From: Ailanthus altissimus
Lineage: Eukaryota > Streptophyta > Magnoliopsida > Sapindales > Simaroubaceae
Reading direction: 5' to 3'
Assembly: GCA_946807835.1 (NCBI GenBank)
Contig: OX327712.1
Span: forward strand, 14,588,001-14,652,000
Length of the DNA stretch: 64,000 nucleotides
The position numbers and the translations under genes were made by a program. The stretch's first letter is position 1. Each line of letters begins with the position of its first letter. Positions 24,835 to 35,629 of the stretch are shown here, in pieces. Under the pieces are notes generated by a model. That model did not search any database. It saw nothing but the letters and a program-made list of their open reading frames with translations, and was not told the DNA's origin.

Positions 24835-26330
24835 TTCATGATTAGAAAATATATTTCGTGTTGTTTTTAAAAAATTATTTTTTGATATTAAAAATGACAA
24901 AAAAAGACTGAGCATGTGTTTGATTTATAACTATAGGAAAAAATATTTGTTTATTAAATATATAAGCTATACCATCTTTAAAATGTTTTGAAGGGGTACG
25001 ATGAAAATATTTGGAGCAATTGGTTACAGACATAAATCAAATAAAATTGCTTAAACTAAATAATATGTATTGCGAAATTTTATATAAAAAGGATAAATCA
25101 GATGAAACCTATGATAATTTAAACATAACGTGATAATATTTGATTTTGAATATAATTGTAATATGTTGTATATATATGTTTATTAAATTAACTTACCAAA
25201 ATTTGCACCAATTTGATAAGAACGTGTCAGGTTTGTAGCTAATCCATATTAAGCCAATCTCCAATTAAAACGTAGCGTCTATGGACTATTTAAGTAGACC
25301 ATTTTTTATTCTTCAGCGGCATCTCCTGTCAAGCTTTTGAGATTTCTTTTCTAAAGTTTCTGAATTTTTTTTTTATACATCATTTTGCAATTTTTGAAGT
25401 AAATCACCATCTTGTCTAATTTGAAACTCCCATCCATTTGTTTGTCACCAGATTCAATGTAATTTTTATTTTTGATTTACTGCCAATAGACTTTTTTTTT
25501 TTATAGATATTCATGAATAAATTGTTGGTTTATATTAGTATAAATAAAAGGGTTAATAAATTTTTGAGATTTCTGCTTAATTGTCACTAATTGATCGTCT
25601 CATCGAATGACAAATAGTATGCTGAGTGTAGATGGTACCAGAGTTGTTCTGCCGAGCATTTAAAAGATTATTTAAAGCATATAAAGTGAATTTTTTTTAT
25701 GAGTAATATTAGGTATTTTAAATTCTATTTTAAAAAATAATGTATTAAATAAATATTGAATGTAATAAATAATTTTAAAATTTACACTATTTTACCATCC
25801 AATCTTTGCTTGAAACATTATTTTTTAAAGTATAATTTATAATATAATTTGAGATACTTAACATTATCTTTTCTCGAAAAAAGATTCATTAGTAGAAATC
25901 CCTTATATTATTGATCTTCCTAACATTTCTTACTCGTTTGATAGAGAATGAAGTTATCTCTAGCCTTCATTAGTTCGACCTTTATTAGAGCAATTTTTAC
26001 ATTTTTTACTTGTCTGCATTTTGAGGTTTTGATTATAATCTTAATATGTACTACTTTCTTTTTCTTAGATACTTTTGTATTTCTTTCGCTAGCTTGTTGT
26101 TTTGTGAAATGATGTGCTTATTGAATTGCTATATTACCGTTTGCAAGTGGTTTTTGATGTTATGCCTATATTGATTCATACAGTCCAAAGGAAGGAAATA
26201 ATATCCTTTATTTGGTTGAATTATCTTTTGATGATTTGTAGTTTGTGATTTTGCAAATTCTTTTATGTTTCTTTGAAAAAATTCATTGGTTGCACTTAAG
26301 GGTGACAATTCATATAAAAAATTGTATTCA
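24835..26330. other. Intergenic, AT-rich, no gene seen
   Basis: No coding signature or recognised repeat. The only compositional change is a short mixed-base stretch at about 25200-25340. The minus ORF at 26129-26410 lies largely in the neighbouring gypsy LTR and has no family features. Confidence 0.5.
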
Positions 26331-27185
26331 TGTTGTGTCAATAGAAGATATTCTCCAAAAGGCCCAGTCCTCAAGGGTCCAAAGTCAAGCTCACGGTATA
26401 CTTCACACAAATAAGTAGGCTTAAAGGCCTACCATTGAGGCCTAAAAAGCTCAAAACGTACAATTACCAAGTTAAATCTGACAAGCACAAATCTTACCCA
26501 AGCTGTTCGAAACAACGTAGCCCAAAACTCATCAACACATTTAGAGGACTCTAAACCATAATAAGTACAAATACTATGAAGAGACTGACATAGCAAATAT
26601 ACTAAGCCGCTTGACTACAAACATTTTTAAGGTTGCATGAATAGAAAAGGCTGAGCAATAATTAGTTGTCCCTAGAAACTTAATAGGAAAATATAAAACG
26701 ACCCAAATAATGCTAACCCTTAAAAAAGGCAATTAGCATCACTTTGGGAGAGAATCGTCTAATTTTGGGAAACTATCCTTTAAATTACTCCAAGAAATCA
26801 AAGGATAACCTAAAACAACTTCAAAACTGATGAAGATAAGTATTATGTCTATAAAATCTTCAAGAAGACCGATGTTATATAAATTAGAGAAAACAACTTA
26901 AATCAGGTTCCATCTTCAACTTTCTATGCTCATACTGAAACTCTCTTTTTCTTTTACTCCATACTCTCTCACACAAATACCTAACTTAAGTATCGGAGGG
27001 TCTTCGCTGAAACAACCACCGGCGAAGTCTTAACGATAACCCTCGTTGTGTTTGCAGGTGTTACAATAGCCAGAAGCCCAAGTAGGCCCGCAATCTTAGC
27101 TGACATAGGCAAAGCCTAGAGTTTTAGTTCCTACAATTAAATTTGAAGCTTGTTGACCTAAAGAAGTAATTTTTTTCGATCAACA
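26331..27185 (+). mobile_element. 5' LTR of a Ty3/gypsy element
   Basis: 855 bp starting TGTTGTGTCAATAG and ending GATCAACA. It is followed five bases later by a gypsy-type primer site. 'gaaacaaccaccggcgaag' and 'gtgtttgcaggtgttac' near the 3' end are typical of U5 regions of plant gypsy LTRs. No partner 3' LTR was found downstream. Confidence 0.8.
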
Positions 27186-27190
27186 ATTTT

Positions 27191-27208
27191 TGGCACCGTC
27201 TGTGGGAA
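27191..27208 (+). other. Gypsy primer binding site
   Basis: Reads TGGCACCGTCTGTGGGAA, one base from the common plant gypsy form TGGCGCCGTCTGTGGGAA. It begins five bases after the LTR end. Confidence 0.88.
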
Positions 27209-27214
27209 TTATAA

Positions 27215-27590
27215 CAAAAAGCTTTATCACATGCCATCTATTGCACCGCACATGGCAGAACACTCATCCACTAGTCGGAATCACCTTATGGTACAACAAG
27301 TGGCGAATCTGGGTGGGAATGGAAGCTAAAAAACTCACAAAGCAAACTCGCTTGAAAATGCCATACCAGTGGAGATCCAGAAGGAATTGCGGATGTTAAA
27401 GGATGAGAGAAAGAAGTTAAGGCAGTTGATAATTGAGATGCTAAAAAACAAGGGAAGAGAATGAGGGAAAGCAATGAATGATGGTAGAGGAAACCCATAA
27501 GGTTTAGAGTAGGGATGAAAAAAATTCGGATTCGAAAAAACCCGACCCAGCCTGGATCTGAAATTCAGCCTGAAAAAATTCAAGTTTTTT
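27215..27590 (+). pseudogene. Gypsy gag N-terminal remnant
   Basis: Shortly after the primer site the plus strand reads 'AEHSSTSRNHLMVQQVANLGG' and then 'PVEIQKELRMLKDERKKLRQL' with frameshifts and stops. This is the N-terminal coiled-coil start common to gag of Tat-type gypsy elements. The rest of gag and all of PR-RT-RNase H are absent. Confidence 0.6.
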
Positions 27591-27684
27591 TTTCTAATCG
27601 AGATCCTGAATTTTTAAGAAATTTGGATTTTTTTTAATTTTTTAAAAAAATTCGAAATTGATTCTTAATATTTTATATATATGA

Positions 27685-28170
27685 AATTAACAATTATTTT
27701 ATAAAATAAATATCTTAAAATTTTAAATTTAACCTAAAAATTTGTAAAAAAATTGTAACAAGGATTAAAAAATATACATTTTAAACTATAAATGTAAATT
27801 ACACATGTCACTTATACAAATTATATATATTGAACTATAAATATAAATTATCCAATACAGACTATAAATACAAATCTAACAATTATTTTATAAAATAAAT
27901 ACCTCAAAAGTTAAATTTAACCTAAAAATTGAAAAACAAATTTGTAATAAGGATAAAAAAATTACATTTTAAACTATAAATAGAAATTATACGTGTCACT
28001 TATACATATTAAACTGTAAATATAAATTATACAATACAAACTATAAATACAAATCTAACAATTGTTTTACAAAATAAATGTCCCAAAAATTTAAATTTAA
28101 CCTAAAAATTGAAAAAAAAAATGTAACAAGGATAAAAAAATACATTTTAAACTATAAATGTAAATTACAC
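27685..28170. repeat. Tandem repeat, ~180-190 bp unit, about 2.6 copies
   Basis: Units start at about 27690, 27878 and 28057 with 'aacaattRttttaYaaaataaat', followed by 'taaatttaacctaaaaatt' and 'acattttaaactataaat'. The array fills the gap between gag and integrase scraps. It is preceded at 27510-27660 by a low-complexity 'attcggattcgaaaaaaccc' stretch. Confidence 0.85.
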
Positions 28171-28581
28171 GAGGCATTGGCTCACAAAGTATTTAGAACC
28201 GACTACTATTAATGCTAAGGAGCTGGTCAGACATTGCGATGCATGCCAGAGATTTGTTGAAAAAATACAAGCACCAGCAGAAGAGTTGACTACAATAACA
28301 AGACCATGGTTGTTCGCCCAATAAGGGCTGAACATGGTACATCCCCTACCTCAAAGAAGAGGATCTTGTAAGTATGTAGTTATGACAGTGAATTATTTCA
28401 CTAAATAAATTGAGGTTGAACCGCTTTCCAAGATCATAAAGAAGAGTGTATGGTATTTTGTTTGGAGAAATGTGATGTGTTGATATAGAATCCCTTACAT
28501 AATTATTATTGACCATGGGAAATAGTTCGATAACAACATCTTCAAGGACTTCTGCTAGCAGTTAGGAGTTTAGCTACTCTT
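28171..28581 (+). pseudogene. Gypsy integrase, zinc-finger end to core
   Basis: Plus strand reads 'RHWLTKYLEP', 'AKELVRHCDACQRF', 'EELTTITRPWLFAQ', 'YVVMTVNYFTK' and 'EVEPLSKI', typical Ty3/gypsy integrase. One catalytic Asp is changed (VNYFTK for VDYFTK) and stops are scattered. It is cut after 'QLGV*LLFVS' by the solo LTR that follows. Confidence 0.85.
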
Positions 28582-30891
28582 TGTGAGTGATTTTAAACCT
28601 AGGATGCATACATGTGGGTTTGTGTCTATTATTTAAATATAGCATATGTATCAAATACATACATGCGCAGCGGATGAGCAGAATATAAATTACTCAATGA
28701 TAAATAAAAATAAACTTTTATATGTTATCTCCTAAATATAAAATACTACAAGATTGATAAATAGTATCTTATCAAGCCTTTGGTATATGGTCGAACCGGA
28801 GTACCCGCCTTGAAGTAACCCGTTCACAATTCCAGTTCCTCAACATAGTGGGCTTGAGGAAGCTAGAATAACAGCTTTTCCAGTAAAGAACTCAACTCTT
28901 AAATCCTTGATTCTACCTTATAGTATGGATAACCAAAATGAAAGAGGAAAAATGGAAGATGTGTGTTTTTGTGCTCTCAACACTTGAGAGAATTTTCTTA
29001 AACTTAGCAAAATTCACTTCTCTCTCCATTTAACCCTTTGGCCGAATTTTTCTTAATTAATTGAGCAACATATTACTCTTTTATTTGTTTATTATTTTCT
29101 TTCATTTTCTCACCTAATGGCATCCATTATCTAGGTCAATTTTGCCATTAATATTTTGTTTATATTGTTTACAATAAACCAAATAAAAATAAAACAAAAT
29201 AAAAAACTATTTAAATGAACTTGGCCTAAATCTAGGCCAAATGAAAAAATATTTTCTCATTATTAAAAAATATCTTAAGGTCTACCATTAACAAGTGACA
29301 CCCATGTATTCTTATTATATCATTTAATTAATATTAAATAAATAATTTAATCATATTAAATCATGATAGAAACACATACCAATTTTAATTAAAAATGAAT
29401 TGTTTGATTTCAATTTAAATAATAATATCATATATTATTATTATTATTTTATTCAATAAATATTTTAATGAATAAAATAATGATTTTATTTGTCCAACAA
29501 ATAAGGTCATTTTGGTAATTTTCAAATCAAACAATAATTTGCCCACAATGTGCCATATGTCAATATCCTATTGGTCAACAACTAAATGTTAACTAATTGA
29601 TGTACTTAACTCTTAAGTCTTGACACGTGCACGATCGGAGGGAAACCAAAGTAAATGTCTGGTCTGCTGAAATTTTCTGGATCAAACTATTCAATCTGGT
29701 ACGCTGCTCCAGTGCACAACGAGTACACTTCATATTGTGGGACTCTCTAGGTCCACTCCCAATTTGTCAAACAGAACTATTCTGTGAGTCCGAGATCGAT
29801 GCCCTACGCACACGTCACGAATATTACAAATCAGTGCAGTAGACCATACAAGTTGGGGTTATAGTGCATACATATAATCCTTCTACCAATTATATCATGG
29901 AATAGCAGAGATATAGATCACTACCATCAAATCTCTATGTGCTCATCCGTGAACTTATCTCCAGACACGTTTCTTAATAAACAATTATGCAAACACTTTT
30001 ACAATATTGTTTAACCCTGTAAGAAACTCTTTTCTTGAGTTTATTGCTTATGGCCATAAGATTTTCTAAGATACAGTCTCTGAGCATCTTGATATATATG
30101 TCATCCATGTGAGCTGGCGGATCCCATATCTGTACACACCAAACTTCATAAGCATCGAACCATACCCAGTGACACCTAACAGTCACACTGTGAAAGGTCT
30201 GTGACATACGTAGAATCAAAGTATGACGGATCACTTACAAGCCCACCGTAGTACTCAGGTCAAAGGACCATGTATACTACTCAACTCGAGAGGACCTTCC
30301 ATTGACAGCTTCATGGGATGTCTATTGGGGTCCTCTTTGAGTATGTTCAGTATTTAGTCCTTACTGAACACCTGTATGCTATATAAACTTTCAGTAAGTC
30401 CATGATTAGCTAAGAACAACCATCTAGACCATCTAAGTATAGTATAGACTGGTCTACGTAAAAGGATTCCACCGATAGACCTGCGTCAGTGAATTAAGAC
30501 CAGGAACATATAATTTGAGAAAAGACTTACATAATAACATTTCTTAGCACCTATTGCAACTCTTGCAACTCTTGCAACTATGTTATTACTAATGTATTCT
30601 CAAGTCTTTGTACCATTATAGACAAGATTCTAACTTTTAGACTTCACTGATTAATAAAACATGCTAACTCTTTAGCATTTATAGTTTTCAGTGATGCTAA
30701 CTCTTGACATTGATCTAAACTTCTTTAGACCAAATCTGAACTCCTTCAAATCATATAATGTTTGTAGCGTCACAAGCATTGAACCATTTAATAATAGTAA
30801 TTAGCGATTTAACAAATAATGTACTATATAAATATTATAAAATAAAATATTCATACAATAATGGAATGGCACGTGAGCACAAATTCCAACA
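28582..30891 (+). mobile_element. Solo LTR nested in gypsy integrase (family L1)
   Basis: 2310 bp, similar along most of its length to the 2313-bp LTR at 32223-34535 and the fragment at 1-1272. It starts TGTGAGTG and ends CCAACA. The flanks are CTCTT (28577-28581) and CTATT (30892-30896), a target duplication with one change. The integrase reading continues on the far side. No internal coding sequence or second LTR is present. Confidence 0.82.
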
Positions 30892-31460
30892 CTATTCGTA
30901 TCACATACCCACCCCAAGACCAACGACTAGATAGAATTCTCTAACAAGAGCATTAAGAAGTTGTTAAATAAAAAGCTGACCGATAGAAAATGAGGATGGG
31001 TGGAGAAGCTGCCCGAGGTGCTCTAGGCTCTTAAAACTACAAGCAAGATGGCCACTGGTGAATCCCATTCTCACTAGTCTTTGGTTGTAAAGCAGTAATC
31101 CCTACTGAGATCAGGACACCAACAGATCGAGAATATTACACTTTTTAGAGACCACCAACAATGAAATGGTCAAAAGACACATAGATTTAGTTAAGTAGCT
31201 AAGAGAAAAGGCTCAGATTCGAGTAGCAGCTTACCAATAGAAGGTTGCTAAGTACTATAACAAGAGAGTTTGAGCGTGGGAGTTCAAGAAAGGTGACCTG
31301 GTGCTGAGAAAAATTATCTTAAATACAAGGAACCCAGTAGACGAAGTTCTCATACCAATATTAAAAGGCCTATACAAGGTTATTAGACTAATGAAGGGAG
31401 TCTATGAGCTTAAAGGAGCTGAAAGACGTGTGATAAGGAAGCTATGAAATGCCAAGCTAC
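30892..31460 (+). pseudogene. Gypsy integrase, C-terminal part
   Basis: Resumes with 'LFVSHTHPKTND' and 'NKSIKKLLNKKL' (E of the D,D-35-E site in degraded context). Next come 'AAYQ*KVAKYYNKRV', 'FKKGDLVLRKI' and finally 'GVYELKGAERR..RKL*NAKLLNKHCP', the C terminus of Tat-type gypsy integrases. Multiple stops. Confidence 0.83.
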
Positions 31461-31654
31461 TGAATAAGCATTGTCCATGAGACTTATGTATTATCATTTC
31501 GTAAGACTAAACTTTTCATATATTTGTTATACTTGAATAGAATACGACTAATAAAATTATTTTCTTGCATGTTCTCAAAATTGAACGACCGCCCATACTC
31601 TAAATTAAATGGATGCTCGTACTCGCACCTATAAATTAAAAAATCATAAAGACA

Positions 31655-32217
31655 GGACAATGCCCTTATAGGTAGTTCCTATAGAGGTACGGCACTTAAG
31701 GGGTCACCCAAGATCAGATAGCAGTAAAGTTGACGCTCTTAGAGGTAGTCTTTAAAAGGGTGTCGTACTCAAAGGGTTGCCTAAGAATCAATTAAGAAGG
31801 TTAGCACTCTTAAAGGTAGTCCATGTACAGGTGCAACAATCAAAGGGTCACCCAGGATTATATAGTTGTAGGGTTGACCCTTTTAGAGGTAATCTTTATT
31901 TGGATGCGAAACTCAAGAGGTTACATATGACTGAGAATATAAGACAACACCCTTAAAGGTAGTCTCTGTAAGAGTGTGACACTCAAGGAGTTACCTAAGA
32001 TCAGCCGAGTAAGGTAGTACTTTTAAAAGTAGTCTCTATAAGGGTGCGACACTCAAGGAGTTGCTAAAAACTCTATCAAGAAGGTTAATGCTCTTAGAGG
32101 TAGTCCTTGTGGAGGTGCGACATTCAAGAGGTCACCTAAGATCAGACAACAGCAGGGTTAACTCTCTTAAAGGTAGTCTCTATAAGGGTACGACACTCAA
32201 TAAATTACCTATGATAA
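31655..32217 (+). repeat. Gypsy ~73-bp tandem array, left block (~8 units)
   Basis: Each unit carries the core 'ctcttagaggtagtc', then 'aggtgcgacactcaa' and a 'ggttacccaagatca'-like segment, about 70-75 bp apart. It lies just past the pol end, the place where Tat/Ogre/Grande gypsy elements carry tandem arrays. It is split from its other half by a solo LTR. Confidence 0.9.
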
Positions 32218-32222
32218 TAAAG

Positions 32223-34535
32223 TGTTGTGATATGGTGTGTGATGTGTATAGATGTATATAATTTTAAAAATTAAATACGCAACGGAAGTATTCATACATA
32301 TTAAACAATATGTAACATATTCAAGCATGTATGATCATTCAAGTACATATATATCTCATATATATATTTCATGCATGATATAAAATGAATAACAAATAAA
32401 TAACCTACCCGAATATGAAGGTAGCTTTACAATTCTTCAAGAACTCCAAGCTTCAATTTGTTGAGCTCACCTTAAAGTGTTCTCTTGCACAATTCTAGTT
32501 CATAACTAAATCCGGTGGGATTGTAAAGCTAGAATGGCAGCCTTGAATTTCCAGCAAATGATTGTTTTAACACTTAAAACAATTTGTCCTTATGAATGAT
32601 TACTACCAAGAGATGAGAAGAATTAGGTGTTTTCTATAGTTCTTTACAACTCTATATGTTGTACCTTGATAAGCCTTTGCATTTTCTCTCAACACTTTGA
32701 GAAAAACACTTAGGAAAAGCTCTCAATTCTCTCTCATTTCTCCTAGAATGAAGTTCACTCTTTCTTGCACACATTGAACTCTTTCAATTCTTTCTTAAGT
32801 GCAAAGAATGATTTCTCTTAGTGCTCCACCACCACTTAACCATGTTTGCCATTACAAACATTAATCTATCATATTTTTCACTCACCAATTTGATTCAACC
32901 AATTGAATCAATTTCTAGAGAGTAAATGGCATTTAATCAATGTTAAGTAGTTTTACCACTTCCTTAGTGCATCATTTAAGAATTACTAAGTGGTCAACAT
33001 TCTTTATTAATAACAAGTGCATTCTCCATTAGTAAATGGTGTTTGCCACTTATTCCAATTAATAATAATAATTTGATTAATACATAAAATATTAATAATT
33101 CAAAACTATTTTGAATATTTACATTTACCATATATGTATTTACCAAGTAAGGTAAATAGGTAAATACATGGTAAATTATTTATGGAGTAAGATTATGTCA
33201 CTTGTCAATTTCTTATTGGTTAACAACTCTTGTAAACCAATAATGTGTTTTACCTTCAATTATTGACAAGTGAATAATAAAAGGAACTTTGAAACATTTT
33301 TCATTTTGCTGGAAATTGTTGGATTAATTGTTCAATCCAATTCGCCGCCCCAGTGCACAACGAGTACACTTCATATTGTGAGATTCTCTAGGTCCATGCC
33401 CGATTTGTCATATGAAACTATTTCACACGTCCGTGAATAATGTCCCACACACATATTACAGATATTACAAAACGACGCATTAGACCATACAAGTTGAGGT
33501 TATAACATATTCGTATAATCCTTCCATCATAAATATCCTAGAAGAGCGGAGATATAGATCAACACTGTCAAGTCTCCATGTGTTCAACCATAAACTTATC
33601 TCTAGATTTGTATTTCAATAAATAATATCCGTAAACACTTTTACGATATTATTTTTTCGAGAATAAAATTAATTCTTGGATATGTCTGCTTATGGCCATA
33701 AGACTTTCTGAAATACAACCTTGGAGTTTCAGGATATTTTACTCACCCAATTGAGTTGATGGATTCCATATCTGTACACATCGGACTTCATGAGCATCGG
33801 ACCATACCCAGCGGTCAGACCATAAAAAGTATCTGACATGTGTGGAACCAAAGTATGATGGATCACTCACAAATCCACCGTGGCACTCAGGTCTAAGGAC
33901 CACGAATACTACTCAACTCGAAAGATCCTCCATTGACGGCTTTATGGGATGTCCATTGGAGATCTTTGTGAGTCTGTTCAATATTCAGTCCTTACTGAAT
34001 ACTTGTATCTCTATACGAGTTTCCACTAAACTCATGGTCTGCTAAGACTAACCATCTGAACTATCCAGATATAGACATACACTGATCTATATTTATTAAG
34101 GTCTTCACTAACAGACCCGCATTAGTGAAGATAGACCAGGAACATTAAGTTTAAGAACATATTTGCATAACAACATTTCTTAGCACCATTTGCAACTGAT
34201 TGCAACTACGTCATTACTAATATATTCTTAGGTCTTTGTCCCATTTCAGATAAGGCTCTAACTCTTTAGATTTTGCTAACTCTTATAACCTGATAACTCT
34301 TATCAGTGCTATCTTTTAGCATTTATATATTTTAGCATTACTAACTCTTAGTTCTGATCTAAACTCCTTTAGATCAGATATGAACTCTTTCAGATCATAC
34401 AATGTCTAAAATGTTACAAGCATCTTACCATATTTGTATATAAAATAATTAGTGATATATTGAAATCATAATTATATAAACATAAAGCAAATATTTATAC
34501 ACAAAAGAGATGGCACGTAAGCACAAATCCCAACA
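32223..34535 (+). mobile_element. Solo LTR nested in the tandem array (family L1)
   Basis: 2313 bp, TGTTGTGATATGG...CCCAACA, flanked by a perfect 5-bp duplication TAAAG (32218-32222 and 34536-34540). With the LTR and one TAAAG removed, the tandem array reads through. Because of its size and lack of primer site, gag or second LTR, a solo LTR from recombination is the simplest explanation. Confidence 0.92.
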
Positions 34536-34540
34536 TAAAG

Positions 34541-35055
34541 ATGGGACAATGCCTTTAGAGGTAGTCTCTGTAAGGGTACGACACTCAATGGGTTGCTTGA
34601 GAATCTACTGAGAAGGTTAACACCCTTAGAGGTGGTCTCTGTAGAGGTGTGGCACTTAAAGGGTTACCCCATGATCAGTCAGATATGGTAACGCTCTTAG
34701 AGGTAGTCCCTACAGAGGTACGACACTCAAGAGGTTAACCAAGAATCTACTTAAAAGATGGCCTAACGCTCTTAGAGGTAGTTCTTGTAGAGGTGCAGCA
34801 CTCAAGGGGTTACCCAAGGACAACTAAACAGGATAATGCTCTTAGAGGTAGCCTCTACAGGGGTGCGATACTCAAGAGGTTGCCCAGGAAGAAGGTTAAC
34901 GCTCTTGGAGGTAGTCCTTATGAAGTGCGGCACTTAAGAAGTCACCCACAATCAGCTAATAACAAGGTTGATACTCTTAGAGGTAGTCTCTACAAGGGTG
35001 CAACACTCAAAAGGTTACCTAGACTCAACCGAACAAGAATTAATGCCTGTTAAAA
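34541..35055 (+). repeat. Gypsy ~73-bp tandem array, right block (~7 units)
   Basis: Continuation of 31655-32217, same unit. In one plus frame several units read 'LRGSLYRGATLKRLP' in succession (34793-35053), but neighbouring units are out of frame, so coding is unlikely. Confidence 0.9.
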
Positions 35056-35629
35056 GTCCCCTTAAAGGAATAACAACCAAGAAAATAATTGTTGTGCAGT
35101 TGACCCAAGACAATACCAATAAACTTTAAAGGCTAAGTAAACATTTATTGATTTACTTGACACTATTTGATTGGTATGTCATTCTTTAATATGTTCAATG
35201 AGTCCCACATATCCGAGCAGACTCCTTATTTATGCTTGCTATCAAGGTTTGGGATTATTCCTTATTCTACAAAGCATGCTCGAATTGATTTAAGCAAAGT
35301 CTTTTTTAAACTAGATATTTTTTAATTTATACCTTGCTACTTAAATTGATCGTTCCATCAAGATCCGAGTGGAATATCTTTTCACAAATATTTGTTATCA
35401 GTTGTTCCAATGAAAGAGTAGGTCTACGACAACAAGTTTCACTCATAAAGCAAAAAAGCAAAAAGATCATTAAAGACGAGTAGGAGCAGGTTATATGAAA
35501 AACCTAAGCAACTTAGCATTCATTCTAAAAAAATTACAAGTAAAAATATTATTCAAGTACTGTAGTTCAAATTTTACGAAAAAAATAAAACAAAGCATTA
35601 AAAAAAAAGTAAAAGCAAATCAACTCTGG

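Noticed and set aside
26129..26410. Minus-strand ORF of 93 codons
   Set aside because: It overlaps the start of the gypsy LTR and has no motif; probably chance.
31655..35055. CRISPR-like array
   Set aside because: Whole ~73-bp units repeat with no unique spacers, the genome is a plant, and the array belongs to a gypsy element.
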